From: Aurifilum marmelostoma
Taxonomy: Eukaryota; Ascomycota; Sordariomycetes; Diaporthales; Cryphonectriaceae
NCBI GenBank assembly: GCA_027559495.1
Contig: JAMXSV010000026.1
Coordinates: forward strand, 2,046,001-2,110,000
Length of the DNA: 64,000 nt
Direction: 5' to 3'
A program made the position numbers and the translations under genes. Position 1 is the first letter of the stretch. Each line of letters begins with the position of its first letter. Below are positions 48,101 through 60,802 of this stretch, one piece after another. The notes beneath the pieces were generated by a model. That model saw nothing but the letters and a program-made list of their open reading frames with translations, was not told the origin of the DNA and did no database searches.

Positions 48101-50631
48101 TTATTAGAGATGCCTATATAGCAATATAATTAATGCAAAAACTTTATTTCCAACTTTATATAAATAACTAATATTTAACTGCATAATATTTAAGTTGCAG
48201 CTAGATTACTAGGAGATTAATTAATTATAATGGAATAGATAAGCTGCTAGAGAAAGAAGGAAAAGAATAAAAAGGCTAGCCAAAAATAGCTGCAGATAAT
48301 TACTTAGGCAGAGGATAGATACCTAGCAATGCATAAGTTAAGGGCTAATATTATATTAGCTCTATTATACTTTTTCTCTTAGATAATAGAGGCAAGCATA
48401 AAAGCTAAAAGGGTATGCTATATATTATTTTATAGGCTATTAATAGAGCAAGGCACTGGATAGATATATAACTCTAGTAAAGTAAGAAAAAGTTAGCATA
48501 AGGCAATTTCTTTAATAGATATAGTCCTTAGTTTATAAATCTAAATTAGCTTATAACTCTTAAGCAAAAGGTAAACTAAAAATGATTTATTATAAGTTCT
48601 AGAGATCTATTAATATAGAAGCTGCTTCTTATACTGCAGGGTTAATCCTTATTAAGCAGCTTATACCTTTTTATACTATCTTTTTCCGGATAAACTAAAT
48701 AAGTTATTTTCTTAGACTCTCTCCAAAGATATAGATTGCGCTATCTGCCTTAAGATCCTCCCCCCCTTCCCTCTAATATAAGAGGTTCTATTAAGCATAT
48801 GCCTTTTCTAAGAGTACGCTATAAGCTATTATCCCAAATAGTAACTCTAAAAAGCGCTTTTGCAATAGGCGTTATATACTTAGCAGAAATAGGAATTAGT
48901 GTATAGAAATTGCTATTATTCTTAAAGATCTATTATAAGGAAATCTTGCAGGTATAAGCTCTGCCTTAGGCATTAATATAAAGAGAAAGGGGATATATAT
49001 TTTTAGAAGATAATAGCAGATTTAGGGGGAGCAGATGCTAGATAAGCTTTGTTATCCCAGCTAACTGCAGCTAGCTAAAGGCTTAGGCCCAGAGGCATAG
49101 TAGCAATCTGCAGTTTCTTATATAGCAGATCTTCTCTATCAAAATTATAGTGCTATTTTAATAATACAGCATATCTAGAATACAGATATAAGTGCTTTCG
49201 AGAGTAGGCATATTGCTGAAAGGGGCCTAAGGCCCATTGGCGACGAGAAGCAAAGAGCTCTATAGGGGTAGGATACTATACTGCTAGATATATAGCATGC
49301 TATTTCGATTAGGGGGGCAGGAGCAATTGGATAATAGTAGTAAATTGCCTTTAGATATATATAAAAAACTTATTAGCCTTAACCATGCTTTTAGTAAAGC
49401 ATATAGACCTATCTAGATACTTGCTATTGCTCTATTATCTTAAGTAATAGCAATTTTCATTAAGCTTATACTCTAGGGTTAAATATAGAATTAGAATATA
49501 AGTTAAAAATACTTATAATGCTATAATAGTATAACTCTTCTTCTAAGACTTTATATAGGCTATAACTTATATTCTTAACCAAATGCTCTTCTTTATTATT
49601 ATTTTCTTAGATCTTTGCAATTATTTTACTCTATTAAATGGATGCTTAAGGCATAAGATTTATATTATTAGAATAATATATAGTTCTGCCTAGAGAAGAT
49701 AAAGTGATTAACGACTATTAGCTATTGCATACCTTCTAAATAGTGCGCTTAGGCCCTATAGCCCCTTCTTGCCAAAATGCAGATTATTGGATAAATTAAG
49801 TAGGTAATAGTTCTATATGCTTAAGTATTGGATAATATCCAAGAGCTACTATGCCTAATCTATACCTGCGCAATTATATATATAGTAGGACTTTAAGGTT
49901 TATACTAAGGTATATAGTTAATTTAGCAGTTTAGTAATAATAGAATAGCAGGCAATAGAATATATGTTAAGCTACTAAGATTTTCCTCCTACCTCTAGAT
50001 TTACCCTAGCACTAATCTTCCTATTCTTTTTACTAGTTACTCTATTCTGCTTTATAAACCTTATATATAATCTTCTCTACTTATTATTCTATAGGGTAGG
50101 CCTTACTATATATAGTATGCGCTGCAGCTAATTTATATTGCAGCTCTCCTTCCTATAAAACCTAAGTGCTAAGGCATATAATAGTATATATATAATAAAT
50201 ACTATATCGCCTTAAGGATACTATTATAAATTTAGTCTCTAGATATCTAGCTTAGTAATAGTTATACTATATTATAAATTAGCTAAGCAAAAATCTAGAT
50301 GCATAATATGCTTGCTTATAACAACTACTCTTAGCTATATTATATAAGTTTACTAATATATCTATTATCTCTATTTAGTTTTTTATCTATTATAGGCGTA
50401 ATTCACTCTTTAAGAGCCTAAATAGATATAGTGCTTATATCTGCTTTTAGTTACGCGCTTACTGTATTGCGCAGTCTTGCTGCATATTTAACCCTTAGCA
50501 TACCCGGAATATTTCTCTATATTAGTAGATCTAGATTATTACTTCTTAAGGGTTTCGACTAGCCTAATAAATCCCTTACTGCAGGAGCCAAATACCTAGG
50601 CAGGGGAGGCAGCAGCGCTATTTAGATTGCT

Positions 50632-50985
50632 AAGTGCAAAAGACGCTAGTAATGCAGATGATACTAAAGATGCTAAATTTGCTAGATTATTAATCTAGTT
50701 GTATAATAAATATAAAGCAAGGCGTAAGTGCGAAAGATACTAATAATGCAGATAATATAAAAAATGCTAAATCTGCTAGATTATTAACTTAGTTATATAA
50801 TAAATATAGAGCAAGGCGCAAGTGCAAAAGATGCTAATAATATAGATAATATAAAAGACACTAAATCCGCTAGATTATTAATCTAGTTATATAATAAATA
50901 TAGAGCAAGGCGCAAGTGCGAAAAATGCTAGTAATGCAGGTAATACTAAAGATATTAAATATGCTGGACTATTAATAATTAAGGA
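50632..50985. repeat. 94 bp tandem repeat, about 3.8 copies
   Basis: Units start at 50632, 50726, 50820 and 50914, each with AAGTGC(A/G)AAA; the spacing is exactly 94 bases, and the last unit is partial. Differences between units are mostly transitions (C/T, G/A), as expected if the array existed before RIP acted on it. Confidence 0.9.
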
Positions 50986-53900
50986 CTTATAAACTAAGAA
51001 TGCAATAATAAATCTTGCTAGGCTGGAACTTAGGGATAGGGCTTTACCAAAATAGCGGTTAATATCTAGTTAAAGCAGTGCTAGCTAATCTTAATATAAT
51101 TTTTTGTGGATTATATGCTTATGCTTATATAGCTAAGTAGCTTAATATTTAGATAATATTTAATTAATTAAAGGTTTAAAAAGAAAAAGAAAAAAATAAA
51201 AAAATAAAGCGCTATTAGTTTATAATATTATATAATAAATAGGAACTTTAGCTAAAGCGGGGCAAAGTTTGGGGCTTTAGCTAGAAGTAGAAGGAAGTAT
51301 AGCTAAATTAGAAATTAGTAGGCTAATTTGAGGCTTTTAAGTATATTAGGTGCTAAGATTGCTGGAGATAGATAGAAAAGCACTATAGAAGGATAGGGAA
51401 AAAAGGACTACTTGTATAATAGTAAAGGTTAAGTAAGGTAGATTAATTATTATAGGGTAAGAGTAAAGCTGGGCAAGATAGCATATTCGCCTAAAAGGAC
51501 TATTAAACTACTTAAGCGTAATACCTTATAGTATAAGACTAATAATAATAAGAAGATATAAGATAATATTGCTAAGCTAATCTTAAACTTTATATACAGA
51601 ACGCTTATAATCTAAGTAGATTAGTATAGCAGATAATTTAGCAGATAGTTTAGATAGTCTATATAGAAATGCAATCTTAATTCTATTTATATTGCAGATT
51701 ACTACTTCTCGCCCTTAGTAGACTTTATGCAAGTAGGGGCTGCTATTTAAAATAAAGATAATTATTAATATTAATAAAAGATATAGCTAGTATATAGGCT
51801 CTGCTATTCTATAATTATACGCTTTAGTCTTTTGTAGTTCTTATTTAGGGGCTTATTATATTATTTATCTAAGCCTTTATTCTTTATGCAACTGCGAAGT
51901 TGCTTTTGAGTTTCTTGCATCTTAAGAGACTAGTATTGCTATAGTCTAGTTAAAGAGCTAGGACTAAGGCATAGATAGATTCTTTCCCTAGTTTAGGCGC
52001 GTAATTATAGCTTATATATCTCTTTAATCTTCTTCCTAAAGCATACTCTAAGGATAATTTCCCTTGCTCTAAATCTACTATTGAAGCGACTTAAGAGAAA
52101 CTTTATATTATAATGCTTGCTCTTAAGAAGCTAGCTAATAACTATTCTAGATATAAAAAATATTTACTATATTTAGCATTGCTATCTACCGCTAAAGCCT
52201 ATTTAATAATATTCGGGATTTGCTATCCTGCTATTCTAAATAGTAAGCTATTTATCCTTAATCTAGCATATTTTTAGCTAATTCTTAACTAAGCACTATT
52301 AGGTGCCCCTAAAGGAGGCAGATTATTTTTCGATTGTAGCAGTTCTTCTATAAGCTACTCTATAATTATTTTAGATTGGGGGCCTCTCTCCTATTCTTAT
52401 TATAAGAATGCAACTAGAGCTAATAGTCATAATTAGAATACTTCCTTAATAGAGGCATTACCTGCTAATAATTTATTATAGTATAATCCAGCTACTTATA
52501 TAGCATTAACTTAACTATATAATTAGGCAGAAGATAGAACTAATAATTTATTTCTTAATTATACTTTCTTTAATAATGCTGATATAGCAGAAGATAATAA
52601 TTATAATATAATTAAGCAGCCCTATGCTTTTAGCAAGGATAAGCAAGTTGCTATAAAGCCCTTTGGAATTGCTATAAGCTTAGCATTAATTATTAAAGTT
52701 TTGTAATTTCCTGCTTAGGTTTCTAGGGTATATAGATAATTAAAGCAGAAATATTTAAGTCTCTAGAGTATAATAGCGGGCAATTATTCTCTCTATATTA
52801 TAGCTTTCTTTAATATTCTAGTTAAAATTATTTTAAGACTAATAGACTTTAATTTATTTTAATAGTAGCTATAGCAGGCATATTAAATATAATTAATATT
52901 TATTATCTAATATGCTACTTTAATTATGCAGAAAAATGCATAAACTATCTAATAAGAGTAAAATCTATTAGAATAGTATTATTCTGCCTTGCTAGATTTA
53001 TTATAGATAGTCTATTTATAATTTAAGCTTAGGTATTTGCACTTGCAGTTTTTACTTATAGGGAGAGAATAGTTAGTTTAAGATTTATTTAATTAATTAG
53101 GCAAGTAGGCTATATCTCTTCTGCATTTCGAATCTAGAGCCTAATATTCTATTTTATTTTTAGTTCATTTGCTTAAAAATCTATAACTATAATCCTTACC
53201 TAAAGCAAGACTGCAGCTTAGGATTGGTAATAGCAATTAAGTAAACTATCCATTATGCAGTTATCCATTATAGAGCTATCTTCTTTTAGAGTCTTCGATT
53301 TAAATTTTGCGCAAGGCGCTTTCTGCTATAGGGAGTTAGCGCGTTATAATACCCTTATATAAGATGCATATCCTATTATTCTTTTTCTAATAGCTATATA
53401 GCGGGCATTGATAGAATTCTCTAAGAATTGCCTCGAGACTTTATCGTTCTTATAGTGCAATTTAAGAAAAAGGATAGATATTAAAGTTGGAAGATATAAG
53501 AATAATAATGCTTAAAGGTGGGTAAATAGAGAGAAAAATGGATATTCGAGATAGATAAGCTATCTTATCCTTTTTATAAGAGTAAGACTTATTTAGCATA
53601 TATATAAAACTAGCATAACTGTATATAGCTAGTAAAGCAGAGAAAGGTAGGAGCGAACCCTAGCTAAGGGCAATTACCTTCTTTAGCAGAATTATGCTGT
53701 TTAGCCCTTATAAGTGCCTTTTATATCTTTTAATATAAGAATGATAAGCTTATAGGTAATGCCAATTAAGGTTTACTGCTATAGAAATGCTTACTTTACT
53801 AGTATATAAAGTGATAAGCGTTTCTATTATCTGCAGATAGTCTTAGCAATTATAGCAGACAATTGATTATATGTATCCTAGTTCTATAAAGTCATTTATC

Positions 53901-56900
53901 TTTGCCCTGATGCGATAGAGAAGGTCTTGAATAATAGCTTAAAGGATTAAGATTTAGATGCTCTACTATATCTCTAGGAACTGCGCTTATATCTATAGGT
54001 CTAGCTCCCCCTCTATTATATTAGTACTATATATGCAATAAGATATAACCTATAATAGGCTATATATCGATCTGTAAGCTATAAACTAAATAAGGAATAA
54101 TAAATTAGCTAAGACTTAGTCACCCTATTAGGAGAAGGGGCGCAACTATATATATATAGCATATATTAGCTGCTTATTCTAAAAGGTTAGCCTAGACTAA
54201 GGAATAAAAATTAAAATGGGAGCTATATAGACTAATATAAATAGATGCCAAAGTTGAAATTTAATAAATACTATTAGTAGCCTAAAGCTTAAAGTAATAT
54301 ATTCTTGGATGCTAAGTAGTAAATAGCCTACTTTATCTCTTCTACTATGCAGCAAAGTTCTACAATAGTTAGCTTAACTTAGCTAAGCCTCTATTAAAAC
54401 CCCTCTTAAATTTAGCTTCTGCTAAAGCATAAGAAGCTATATTTAAAGCTTCCTATATTAGAGGATTCTTAACTTATTTTGCTTATCTAGGATCTAAACT
54501 ATATAACCTAGCTACTGCAAGTCCAGCTTTATATTATAAACTATGCAATTATTATTAAATCTACTTTGCACTACTAGCATAATTACCTATAAGCATAAGG
54601 CTATTATAATTCAGATATTCTAAAGCACTTGCTCTTTAACCTGCTATTCTTATCTAATATAATTGCATATTATCTTTATTCTCTCGTTTTAGCATCTTTA
54701 TATTCTTATATTATCTTTATTAAAAATAAGTTTTCCTAATTAAGCGATATATTCTAGATCCCTGCTCTCTAGGCTAGCATTTTAGAAGGCTAGCAGCATT
54801 AATATTATCTACTTATACTTATTATTTATCCAAAATTATCCCTAAATTCTTCTCTTCTAGGGACTAGTATAACTAGAGAGATTCTTTGCTATTTTAACTC
54901 TATATGCAAGCGAAGTAATTTAAATGCTAAGGAACTATAAAAAGCCTATTTTGCAGGCATCAAAGCCCGTTATCTAGACTTTATAATAATAACCGAGCTT
55001 GGCAAATATGCTTTCTCTGCAAGCAAATACCTTAAAGCATAAGGATAGAAACTTGTAACTATTATAGGGGCTGCATATACTTATTTTTTATATAATTCTA
55101 GACTAATTCTTTGTTCTGCACTTGCATTATAAACCTACCTGCTTTCTTCCAAATTTGATTAATAGATAGCTTTTTTCTTTAATTGGGTTTAGAAGGAATC
55201 CTTTTAGTAGGATTATGCAGTTAGTCTTGCAATATTTGTATTAATTAGGGACTTATATTACACCGGGCTTAATAGTAAGCTCTATTCTATCTCTAATTGC
55301 TAAGCTAGAGCTTATGCTATTTTAGGCTGATTACTTGCTAAAGTTTTTAATAATATATTTGCTAGTCTTAATGCTAACTTAAAGAAATACTTCTATATCT
55401 TACTATGCAAAGAGTTTCTTAATTATTATTTAAATGCAAATCTGCTATAGTATTACTAGATATCTTTGCTCTATATACTATAAGTTATAGTTCCTAAATT
55501 ACTTTGCTTAATCTATTTAGCCTATAAACTATCTTACTTTCTCAACTACAGATATAGGATCTATATAGGCTGCATTTAATATTATGCTATATAAATTAGC
55601 AGATATAATTTCTATTTATATGCTTATATAATATGCAGAACTCTTATTAGCTTATTAGTTATTATTAAGCCCTCTGCTGCTATAGATCTCCGAGTGCTAA
55701 AGTTAAGTAGCAAATTATATAATAGAGAAGCATTAGCAAAAGATCTTACTTGCCTTAATAATATTCTATACAGACTATAGTATAGCTATTTTGATATTAT
55801 TATAGGCAGCAGCATTAGCATACTTTTTGCTCTTTTCCTATTTTATAAGAAAACTATAATAATTAATAATTATCTTTATTATCTCCGATGTATATAGAAA
55901 ATTTACTAGGATTTAAGGGAACTAAGTTTGATTAGAAAACAGAAGTTAGACTAGCATTTTAAGCTAAATCTGCACTTTAAACTAGAGGAATTCTATAGCA
56001 ACTAAGTAAAGGTTATTATTAATAAATATGCATCTAAGCTAAGATTAGTAGCTTAGATGCTTAAGCTAATTTAATTTATAGATTAAGTTAAATATTTTGA
56101 ACTATATAGCCTAAGTTATAGTTAGCTATTTTATTAAGCTATTTATATAAGGAAGCTAATATTAAGCGGGAAGGCTAGATCCGCTATTATGCCTATAAAT
56201 TGCTTACATTACTATTCTATATTAAGCGCTAAGATATTATACTAATATTAGCAAGCTATCTACAATAAGTATAAGCAATTATTAGATGCTGCCTAGCTTT
56301 AGGGGAATAATTGATTAATATAGTTAAGTAGATAAAAGATATAGAGTTTAAGTATTGCTTTAGCAAAAATGGACTAAAAAATAAATTCTCTATTTATATA
56401 CTAGAAGACTTAATCTAGATTAAATAAAGCTGCTTATTCGAAAAACTATATAGCTTTAAGATTTAATCTTATAATACGTAGATATAGGTTAAGCTTAGAG
56501 ATAGCGAATTTGCGATATATTATAGCATAAGCAATAGCCCCTGCTATATAGCTAACCTCTCTGCTACTTATTTAGCAAAGCATAGTAAAATAGATAAGGG
56601 AATAGTATAATCTTACTATATAATACCTAGAAGTTCTAGAAGTTGCAGGATAAGATATAGCATAGCGTATAGCAGCTTTATGATATTTCTTAGCTGCTAT
56701 ATTTATAGCATTTATTATTATCTATTAGGATACTTAATAGTAATCTTAGATATTAATTAAGCTGCTTCTCTTCTTATTATGCAATAATAATAAAGGTTGC
56801 TCTTTATATATATAAAGGGCCTAATAGTTAGCTATGCTTTAGCTTTCGCCTTAATCTTAGTATATACTTGGTCTAAGATAGAAGCTATATATATTATAAA

Positions 56901-57683
56901 GTATTAAGTTTATAAATTAGGGACAAATATTCTTATTAATTTAGCAATTATTTAAGTATTAGTACTAGTTTAGAAAGGGCTATCTAATAGCAGACCTATA
57001 TAGCATTATTATATAATCGATCCTAAAATTCTAAGCCTTCTTTTAGCTTTAACTATATAAAGATATTAGCACTATCCTCTGCTATAGCAGAGATTGCTAT
57101 TAAAATATAACTTATTAAATCTTTTCTCTTCTAAACTTCTGCCTTAATATACTAAAATAGCAAAGATAGCATTTGCAATTAGCTAGCTAAAGAAGCTGCT
57201 AATAGAATCTAGAAAGCATCCCTAAAGCATAATGCAAGGATAAAGCGCAATCTCTTAACTATTGCCTAAATATATATAATATTGCCTATATATTACTTCT
57301 AGTTATATATAAAATAGCTTATAAGCAATATATTTAATCTTGCTGCTTATAACCTTTATTCTTAGTAGGCATTTTGGAAAGCCTTATAATAGAAATCTTA
57401 TTAAAACTGCTGCTCTTATAATATTAGGCTTATTTAGCAAGGCTTGCTTTAGAATAGCTTTAGTAAGATAATTAGGAAAAATATTAGCGTACTTAGTAAT
57501 AGAAGCATCTATAAGAAGGCTTTAGCCTTAGGCAAAGAATTTAATTAGATTAATAGTTGCAACTAAAGAGGTAAATATAATAAGAGAATAAAAGCATTAT
57601 ATTATTAGGAAGGGTAGATTATGGGAGATTTATATTAGTATTGCAAGTTAGATAATTGCGGAATTCATACTATTGCTATACAC

Positions 57684-57920
57684 TGCGCTATAGTCGGCCC
57701 TATGATCTATGCTATGGTCTGCGCTATAATCTGCGCTATAGTCTGCGCTATAGTTGGCCCTATAGTCTGCGCTGTAGTTGGCCCCATAGTTAGCCCTATA
57801 GTCTACGCTATAGTCTGCGCTATGATCTGCGCTGTAGTTTATGCTATAGTCGGCCCTATAGTTGGCCCTATAGTCTCTGCTATAGTCTATGCTATAGTCG
57901 GCCCTATAGTCAGCGCTGCC
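57684..57920. repeat. 12 bp minisatellite, about 20 units
   Basis: The array varies around GCTATAGTCTGC / CCTATAGTCGGC. Because the period is a multiple of three, it leaves an open frame (57702-57926) reading as a hydrophobic four-residue repeat (AIVC, AIVG, PIVS and similar). I do not regard that as a gene. The array keeps TGG, TGA, TGT and CCA steps that are nearly absent around it. Confidence 0.9.
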
Positions 57921-60766
57921 TTCTAGCCGCTTATCTCTTATATCCTAGAGACCCTCTATAGCGCTATATTTCTCTATTAGCATTAATGCTTGCAGGTTTA
58001 GATAGTATATTAAAGCGTATTTCGAAATGCTTTTACTAGTAAGGATCTATCTATTATAGTAGCTTTTCTATAAGTAGTTAGCATTATTAGGGGCTAAGTC
58101 GATTTATATAATTTAAAAGATATTTGCACTTTCCTTTTCTCTAAGATATAGCTAATATTTTTTATTGCTATTTTTAGTAATAAATATATAGTCTAAGCTA
58201 GTATACTACTATAGTTATAAAAGATCTTTGGAATAGTATTCTCTTTAGCTATTTATATGCTTTCTAGTTATTTAGAAAAGCTTTATAATAGCTTTTAGCA
58301 GCCCTTAAGTTCCTTAAGAATCTCTTTGCAAATATTATTGCATTCTTTAGTATTTATAATTAGTTATAATTAGCATTTAAATTTATTATATGCTATATTA
58401 GTAATAGCAGCTAATATATAAGTAGTTTAAGAATAAATTATATATTATAATTAATTAGCAGTAGGGGGAAGGGTGCCTTATATAAGCATAGCATTAGTAT
58501 AAAGAATTTATACTTAATAAATCCTAGTAGAAATGCTAAAAGCCTATAGTAAATTATATATAAACTATTTAGATATGCTACTTATATATATAGCTATATT
58601 AGTATTAGAATAATTATGTACTAAATATTCGATGCTTAGTTCGATAATTAGTTTATATGCTTTAGTTATAAAGTCTAGCTATTTTCTAATGGATTATATA
58701 GCCTCCTTTATAGAGAAGTTAATAGATTCTTATTCTAGTTGCTATAGCCTCTAGCTTGCGCAATATGCTAGCCTTAATAGTTTTGAACCTAATAATTATA
58801 TTATTTAAAATTAGAATATACTTATGGTTCTTGAGATAAGCTTTCTAGAGAATAATAATATTGCCTAGTATAAGCTTGCAGTATATATAATAATCTATTT
58901 AATCTGCTTGCTAAAGGCTTAGTAGTATTTACTTAGCATTAGTAAGCAATTATAAGCTAACTTAATTGGTCTATTAAGATAATCCTTACCTTTGCTTGCA
59001 TAATCGCTAGTTTTTATTAATTTTAAATCTGCAATCTAGCATTCTAACTATTCTTCTATATAACCTATATAGTAATCTATAATTATATTAGCTAGGTTAT
59101 AATACTATGGCTGTAAGAAGATATTATAAGAAAGTTACTAATATAATAGGAAGCGACGTAGCATAGTTAGCATTTTAAAAGTAAAAGGAAGCTTTCCTAA
59201 GTATTATAGAAATCGTTTCTCTAAAGAAGCTAAATTAGAAGATAATAATTATAGGGATTAAAGTAGGTAAGCATTATAGGAAGAAGCAAAGAACGAAATA
59301 CTAACCAAAATAGTTTATTAATATATTTTAGGCTATATAAAATTTCCTTAAAATAAGTTTAAGTTTAGTATTCTCTATTTTAGGATCAAAGTTCTCTAAA
59401 CTAGATTAGCAGGTCTTTAATATATTAATATTAGGCATTAGCATTTATAAATAAAAATACTTTTAGTTACTTTAAAATTGCTTTAGGATATTATTTCAAA
59501 TAAAAACTATAGTAGCTGCTAGTTTAATAATTTATAAAGAAATTATATCTATTACCTTTAATTAAAAATGAATTATAATAAGATTATTTTTAATTCTAAT
59601 AGCATTCTAGCTTAATATAATATTGCAGCTGCTATTGCATTATAGAGTATTCTTGCTAGTATTCTTGTTTTGCCTAGCATTTTTACTTTCCTATAATAGA
59701 AAGAAACTTTCCTTTAATATATCTCCCTTTTACCTATTGCTATAATACTCTTTTTTTCTGGAATTATAGGATATAGCTTGCTTTAGTTTAAATTTTAAGA
59801 GAATTATTATTAGGTAATATTATATCTTTTCTTATAAGGCAGCTTCTTTTATATTATAGCATTCTTATTATTAATATTGCTTATAGACTAGAAGCTCTAA
59901 ATGCCTTTAGTGGATTAATCTTAATTCTTATAAATATTTATATAGCAAAGGATCGAAGATAGTCTTCTATAGTATGGGTTTTCTTTAAGCATTATTTTAA
60001 TCTCTTTCTAGTTTATAATAATTATATCTTATATTTGCAAGTGGAAGCTCTATCTGCTTAAGCGCTAATTTAAAGGATCTATAAGAGCCTAGCAGCAGAT
60101 AAATGGGTTGTTTTATGAACTTTAAAAAAGGAACTAGATTATAGTTTTAAAGTAAAGGAGAAAGGGGAAAGGAGGATAGAATAGGAGGAGCTAAGCTGAA
60201 TTTGAATATGCAATTAGTAGTTTTAAAATCGAATTAATTAGTTGATTAGTACTAGCCTTGCAGCAGATAAACTTAAGCAGGAGTATTATCCTCTAAGCTA
60301 AATATATATATATCCCTAAGGTCGAGGTTGTAACTGATTCCAAAAGAGGCTTATAATGGAAATTAGGCCTTGAGGGCACTAAGAATATTGCTCTTAAAGC
60401 ATAATTCTTGCCTTTTCTAATATATATCTATAAAATTCGAGAGTTGCAGCTTCCTTAGCTCTAGAGGAGAAAGAAGCTAAGTATTAGGCTCTTTAGAAAA
60501 TGAATAGATAATAGACTAAGCCTTCTAGCATAGGGCAGATAGAGTATATATAGTAGTAGTAGCCTAAAATTAGCTTAGAAAGACTTAGATTTGCTTAATA
60601 TATTAAAAATACTATTAAGATAAGCAATTTCTATTATATAAGAATAAGCATTTTTATTATTGCTAAGCTAATTACTATATAGCTTAAATAGAACTTAATA
60701 TTTTAATATGCTATAATTCTAAATAAATATTTAGCAATAGGATAATTGAAACTTAATTCTGCTAAA

Positions 60767-60802
60767 TATGCGATAGCAATGCATTACTGCGATAGCAATG
60801 CA
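60767..60802. repeat. Short direct repeat
   Basis: TGCGATAGCAATGCAT occurs twice, separated by three bases, within the AT-rich block. Confidence 0.7.

Noticed and set aside
44582..48510. Long reading frames on the plus strand of the RIP block whose stops are nearly all TAA/TAG, suggesting one big decayed gene
   Set aside because: Because TpG is so rare here, TGA is scarce in every frame, and the other frames look equally 'decayed'. No domain motif could be recognised, unlike in the kinase relic, so the pattern is not evidence of coding.
57702..57926. 74-residue open frame of hydrophobic tetrapeptide repeats
   Set aside because: It is the direct reading of a 12 bp minisatellite; open frames of this kind arise from any period divisible by three without stops.
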